Assembly (NCBI GenBank): GCA_947479995.1
Contig: CANKBT010000153.1
Span: 1 to 7,240, forward strand
Direction of reading: 5' to 3'
Source: Frankiaceae bacterium
Lineage (GTDB): Bacteria > Actinomycetota > Actinomycetes > Mycobacteriales > SCTD01
DNA length: 7,240 nt
A program made the position numbers and the translations under genes. Below the pieces are notes generated by a model. It had not been told where the DNA came from and did no database searches. It saw nothing but the letters and a program-made list of their open reading frames with translations. Shown here piece after piece: positions 4,027 to 7,240 of this stretch; the first letter of the stretch is position 1; each line of letters starts with the position of its first letter.

Positions 4027-7000
4027 TCAGGCGGCCGCGGCCGGGTCTGTGGACAGCCCGACCTGCACGGGGCGCGCGACGCCGTCGCCGGCGTGCAGCA
4101 GGCCGCGCCCGGGGCGCACCGGGCCGCCGACCGCGCTGCGCGGCAGGCGCAGCCCGACGAGCTCACCGTCGGCCGTCGTGCGCGGCGACAGCAGCAGGCC
4201 CGCGCGGGCGCGCCGCGCGTCGACCTGCCAGCCGGTGAAGCCGGCGCCGACCTCCTCCGCGCTGCCCGCGAGCACGACCGCCCGGCCGGCCTCGCCGGCC
4301 ACCAGCGCCCGCAGCCGGGGCGCGCAGGGCGGGTCGCGCAGCTCCTCGGCGTCGTCGACGAGCACGACGACGGGGCCGTCCGACGCGAGGAGCGCGTCGA
4401 GCGCGTCGGCGGACGGGTCGCGCCCGGTCAGCACGCCGCGCACGCCCGGCCCCGCCAGCGCCCGCAGCGGCGACGCCCGCGGCGCCAGCACGACGAGCCC
4501 GGCGCCGCCGGCCCGGGCGCTGGCCGCCAGCGCGAGCAGCGCGCTGCTGCGCCCCGAGCGCGGGGGCCCGGCGACGAGCAGCGACGGCGTGCGCGCGAGG
4601 TCGACCCGCTGCGGGGCCAGGTCGTCCCCGCCGAGCCCGACGACCGGCTCCAGCGGACGGGACGGCGCGCGCAGGCAGGCGGCCAGGGGCACCCGGTCGG
4701 GGAGCGCGTCGACCCGCCGCGGCGGGTGCGTGCGCGCGCCGGGGAGCCCGGCGGCCAGGCGGGCGAGGGCGGCGTCCTGCGCCGCCGGCGCCGGGTCGGC
4801 GTCGAGCAGCGCGACCTGCAGCGCCTCGCCGGTGCCGGCCCGCACCGCGCGGCCGGGCGGCGGGTCGGCGGGCACCCGCCGCGTGTCGAGCCCGGCGAGC
4901 GCGAGGTCGGCGCGGTCGGCCAGCCGCAGCACGAGGCGCTCGGGCACGGCGGCGGCGACCCGCCCGGCGGTCAGCGAGCGGTCGCCCGTGAGCAGCACCC
5001 GCAGCCCGGTGGCCGGCCCCTCGCGCAGCAGCGCCAGCAGCTCCTCGGCGAGCGCCCCGCCGTCGGCCTCGCCGAGGGAGGCGGTGAAGCCCTCCCAGCC
5101 GTCGAGGAGCAGCACGAGCGCCGGGTCGCCCGCCCGCGGTGCGGACTGCCGTCGGCCCACCTCCGCGCGCAGCCGCGCGAGCAGGCGGGCGGCGCGCTCG
5201 GGCTCGGCGCGGGTCACGACGGCGCCGCAGTGCGGCAGCGCGGCCAGCCCCGCCAGCCCGCCGCCGGCGCAGTCGAGCGCGTGCACGTGCAGGGCGTCCG
5301 GCGGGTGCGCGCGGGCGAGCGCGGCCACCAGCCCGCGCAGCAGCGTCGTGCGCCCGCTGCGCGGCGCGCCGACCACGAGCAGGTGGCCCGCGGGCGGCTC
5401 CAGCGGCACCTGCTCCTGCGCGTCCGGCCGGTCGAGCAGCGCGTACGCGCCGGCCGGCAGCGCGTCCGCCAGCAGGAGCGCGGGCAGCGGGGGCAGCCAC
5501 GGCGAGCGCACCGCGGGGCCCTCGTGCGCGGCGGCCGCGGCGCGCACGGCCTCGACCAGCGCGCTGAGGTCGGTCTCGCCGTCGTCGAGCGGGGGAGGGG
5601 ACGGCGCCCGGCCCAGCGCCGCCCACGGGCGCCGCTCGACGCGCACGCCCGCGGCCGGGCCGGCGCCCGGGCGCGCGCCACCGACGCGCGCCGCCTGGAA
5701 GGGCAGCAGCGCCCCGTGGGCCAGTCGCGCGAAGCCCCGGCCCGGCGTCGCCCGGTCGAGCCGGGCGGCGTCCGGCACGTCGAGCACGTCGGTGCTCTCG
5801 GCGGCGTCGGTCGTGCGCAGCGCCAGGCGCAGGTCGGTGTTGGCGCGCACCTCGGGCGACACGACGCCGCTCGGCCGCTGCGTGGCGAGCAGCAGGTGCA
5901 GGCCGAGCGAGCGCCCGCGCTGCGCGACCGCGACCAGGCCGTCGACGAAGGCGGGCAGCTCGCGCGCGAGCGCGGCGAACTCGTCGACCACCAGCACGAG
6001 GCGCGGGAGCGCGCCGCCGCGGGCCACGAGCTGCGCGAGGTCGCGGGCGCCGGCGTCCGCGAGCACTCGCTCGCGCCGGCGCAGCTCGGCCGACAGCGAC
6101 GCGAGGGCCCGCTCGACGAGCGCGCCGTCGAGGTCGGTGACCAGGCCGGCGACGTGCGGCAGCCGGGCGCACGCGGCGAAGGCGCTGCCGCCCTTGTAGT
6201 CGACGAGCACGAGCTGCAGCTGCTCGGGCGGGTGCGTCGCGGCGAGCGACGCGACGACGGTCTGCAGCAGCTCGGACTTGCCCGACCCGGTCGTGCCGGC
6301 CACGAGCCCGTGCGGGCCGTCGCGCGCCAGGTCGAGCGCGACGGGCCCGTCGGTGCCGACGCCGAGCAGCACGCGCGCGCCGGGCGCCGCTGCGGCCCAG
6401 CGCGCCCGCACGGCGGCGGGCGAGGGCGGGTCGAGGCCCAGGAGGTCGAGCAGCCTCGCGGTCGGCGGGAGCGCCCCGCCGGGCGTGCGCGTGGTGTCGC
6501 GCAGCGGGGCGAGGCCGCGGGCGAGGGCGTCGGCCCAGTCGGCCGGCGGCGCGTCGAGCAGCACGTCGTCGACGTCGTCGTGCAGGGCGCGGCGCACCCG
6601 GGCGCGCGGGCCGTCGCCGACCTCGACGGTGGCGGTGCACTCCTCGGGCAGGGCGCGCGCCTGCGCGTCGAGGCAGACGCCGTGCACGCCGAGCGCCGGC
6701 CCGTCGCGCAGCAGCTCGCCGACGCCGGGCAGGCGGCGCAGCGCCCGCGCCCCGTCGAGCACGACCACGACGTCGGGCCCGGTGGCTCCCGCGGCCCGGG
6801 AGGCGAGCAGCGCCCCGAGCTCGGCGACCCGCTCGGCCGTCGTGCGGGCGTCGTTGCCGAGCGCGACGTGCCCGGCGCCGGCGCGGGCGTGCGGCAGCCA
6901 GCGCAGCCAGCCCCAGTCGGCCTCGGCGCCGGAGGCGGTGAGCACGACGACCGCGAGGTCGCGCGGGCTGTGCAGCGCCGCCAGCTGGCCGACCAGCCAG

Positions 7001-7240
7001 CGGGCGACCGCGCGGGTGCGGGCCGCCGGCCCGGCCACGCCGAGCACGCCGACCTCGCGCAGGGGCAGGACGACCGGCAGCAGCGGCAGCAGCGCCGGCT
7101 CCTCGCCGACGAGCCGCACCCGCGCGGGCAGCGCGGCGAGCCCGACGCGCACGTGCAGGGCGTCGGGGTCGTCGGCGCGGCGCTCCCACAGCCGCGCGGC
7201 CGGCCCGGTCGCCCGGCGCCGCAGCGTCGCCGGGTCGGGC
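4027..7240 (-). CDS. EccC/EssC-like FtsK/SpoIIIE-family ATPase of a type VII-like secretion system (5'-truncated)
   Basis: 1,070 residues are visible (frame from 7239, stop TGA at 4027-4029). The window edge cuts the gene, since PATLRRRATGPAARLWERR at the very start is family sequence upstream of the GTG at 7152. Numbering from the edge, about 30-250 is the membrane-proximal domain, with a Walker-like GVAGPAARTR and DVVVVLDGARAL and the family segment LHSPRDLAVVVLT. Module 1 (about 285-510) has GTTGSGKS (315-322), DYKGGSAF (347-354), LVLVVDEF (414-421) and LLATQRPSG. Module 2 (about 610-800) has GAPRSGRT (624-631) and LVLLLDGW. Module 3 (about 870-1040) has GPPRSGRS (891-898) and VVVLVDDAEE. 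The protein ends with the GRGLL...VQVGL tail seen in this family. It should be the membrane motor that recognises and drives export of WXG100 proteins. The missing N-terminus normally holds transmembrane helices and, in EssC-like proteins, FHA domains. Only module 1 has a textbook Walker A Lys and a Walker B Asp-Glu. A chromosome-partition FtsK is excluded by the three tandem modules and the WXG100-like neighbour. Confidence 0.92.
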   Translation of the reverse strand, partial: PDPATLRRRATGPAARLWERRADDPDALHVRVGLAALPARVRLVGEEPALLPLLPVVLPLREVGVLGVAGPAARTRAVARWLVGQLAALHSPRDLAVVVLTASGAEADWGWLRWLPHARAGAGHVALGNDARTTAERVAELGALLASRAAGATGPDVVVVLDGARALRRLPGVGELLRDGPALGVHGVCLDAQARALPEECTATVEVGDGPRARVRRALHDDVDDVLLDAPPADWADALARGLAPLRDTTRTPGGALPPTARLLDLLGLDPPSPAAVRARWAAAAPGARVLLGVGTDGPVALDLARDGPHGLVAGTTGSGKSELLQTVVASLAATHPPEQLQLVLVDYKGGSAFAACARLPHVAGLVTDLDGALVERALASLSAELRRRERVLADAGARDLAQLVARGGALPRLVLVVDEFAALARELPAFVDGLVAVAQRGRSLGLHLLLATQRPSGVVSPEVRANTDLRLALRTTDAAESTDVLDVPDAARLDRATPGRGFARLAHGALLPFQAARVGGARPGAGPAAGVRVERRPWAALGRAPSPPPLDDGETDLSALVEAVRAAAAAHEGPAVRSPWLPPLPALLLADALPAGAYALLDRPDAQEQVPLEPPAGHLLVVGAPRSGRTTLLRGLVAALARAHPPDALHVHALDCAGGGLAGLAALPHCGAVVTRAEPERAARLLARLRAEVGRRQSAPRAGDPALVLLLDGWEGFTASLGEADGGALAEELLALLREGPATGLRVLLTGDRSLTAGRVAAAVPERLVLRLADRADLALAGLDTRRVPADPPPGRAVRAGTGEALQVALLDADPAPAAQDAALARLAAGLPGARTHPPRRVDALPDRVPLAACLRAPSRPLEPVVGLGGDDLAPQRVDLARTPSLLVAGPPRSGRSSALLALAASARAGGAGLVVLAPRASPLRALAGPGVRGVLTGRDPSADALDALLASDGPVVVLVDDAEELRDPPCAPRLRALVAGEAGRAVVLAGSAEEVGAGFTGWQVDARRARAGLLLSPRTTADGELVGLRLPRSAVGGPVRPGRGLLHAGDGVARPVQVGLSTDPAAAA

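Noticed and set aside
3615..4166. N-terminal extension of the oxygenase frame to an ATG at 4166
   Set aside because: The extension overlaps the WXG100-like gene and the end of the ATPase gene in another frame, is Arg/Ala-rich, and is not part of the oxygenase family, which begins just after the GTG at 3614.
3962..6199. Plus-strand open frame of 745 codons opposite the ATPase gene
   Set aside because: Ser/Arg/Pro-rich, low-complexity translation without motifs; the minus strand of the same region carries unmistakable ATPase motifs.
4163..7189. 1,008-codon minus-strand frame parallel to the ATPase gene
   Set aside because: Out of frame with the conserved Walker motifs; the product is almost wholly Arg/Ala/Gly, typical of a frame-shifted shadow.

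Overview
The window comes from a very GC-rich bacterial chromosome with codon third positions almost all G or C. Its gene content points to an actinobacterium: a membrane-anchored cyclophilin of mycobacterial PpiB type, a lipoprotein, a WXG100-like protein, a multi-module EccC/FtsK ATPase, and TANNNT boxes placed for leaderless transcripts. A high-GC lineage such as Kineosporiales or Geodermatophilales is only a guess. No RNA gene, CRISPR array, insertion sequence or integrase was seen.

Layout, left to right. The 3' end of an unidentified plus-strand gene (1-36) is followed by a 40-residue single-pass membrane protein (130-252, +). That gene converges with a 65-residue acidic protein (334-531, -), and a perfect 16-bp-stem hairpin (279-315) sits between the two stops, well placed to terminate both. 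A divergent intergenic region (532-665) then leads into a membrane-anchored, extracytoplasmic peptidyl-prolyl isomerase (666-1352, +). It converges with a 404-residue lipoprotein (1223-2437, -), and the two coding regions overlap by 130 bp at their 3' ends. A 199-bp spacer with a GC-rich hairpin (2578-2617) separates the lipoprotein from an Fe(II)/2-oxoglutarate oxygenase of the isopenicillin N synthase type (2637-3614, -). Upstream of that, on the same strand, lie a WXG100-like small protein (3662-3958, -) and a large EccC/EssC-like ATPase (4027-7240, -) that runs off the right edge.

How the genes relate. The ATPase and the WXG100-like protein are very probably the motor and a secreted partner of a type VII (ESX/Ess-like) secretion system; the rest of that locus would lie to the right of the window. 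The oxygenase follows the pair but appears to have its own leaderless promoter, so its link to secretion is unproven. The lipoprotein and the cyclophilin both act outside the cytoplasmic membrane, yet they are transcribed towards each other.

The most unusual points are the WXG100-like protein without the WXG tryptophan, the ATPase in which modules 2 and 3 carry Arg in place of the Walker A Lys, the long antisense 3' overlap, and the well-placed leaderless promoter boxes.
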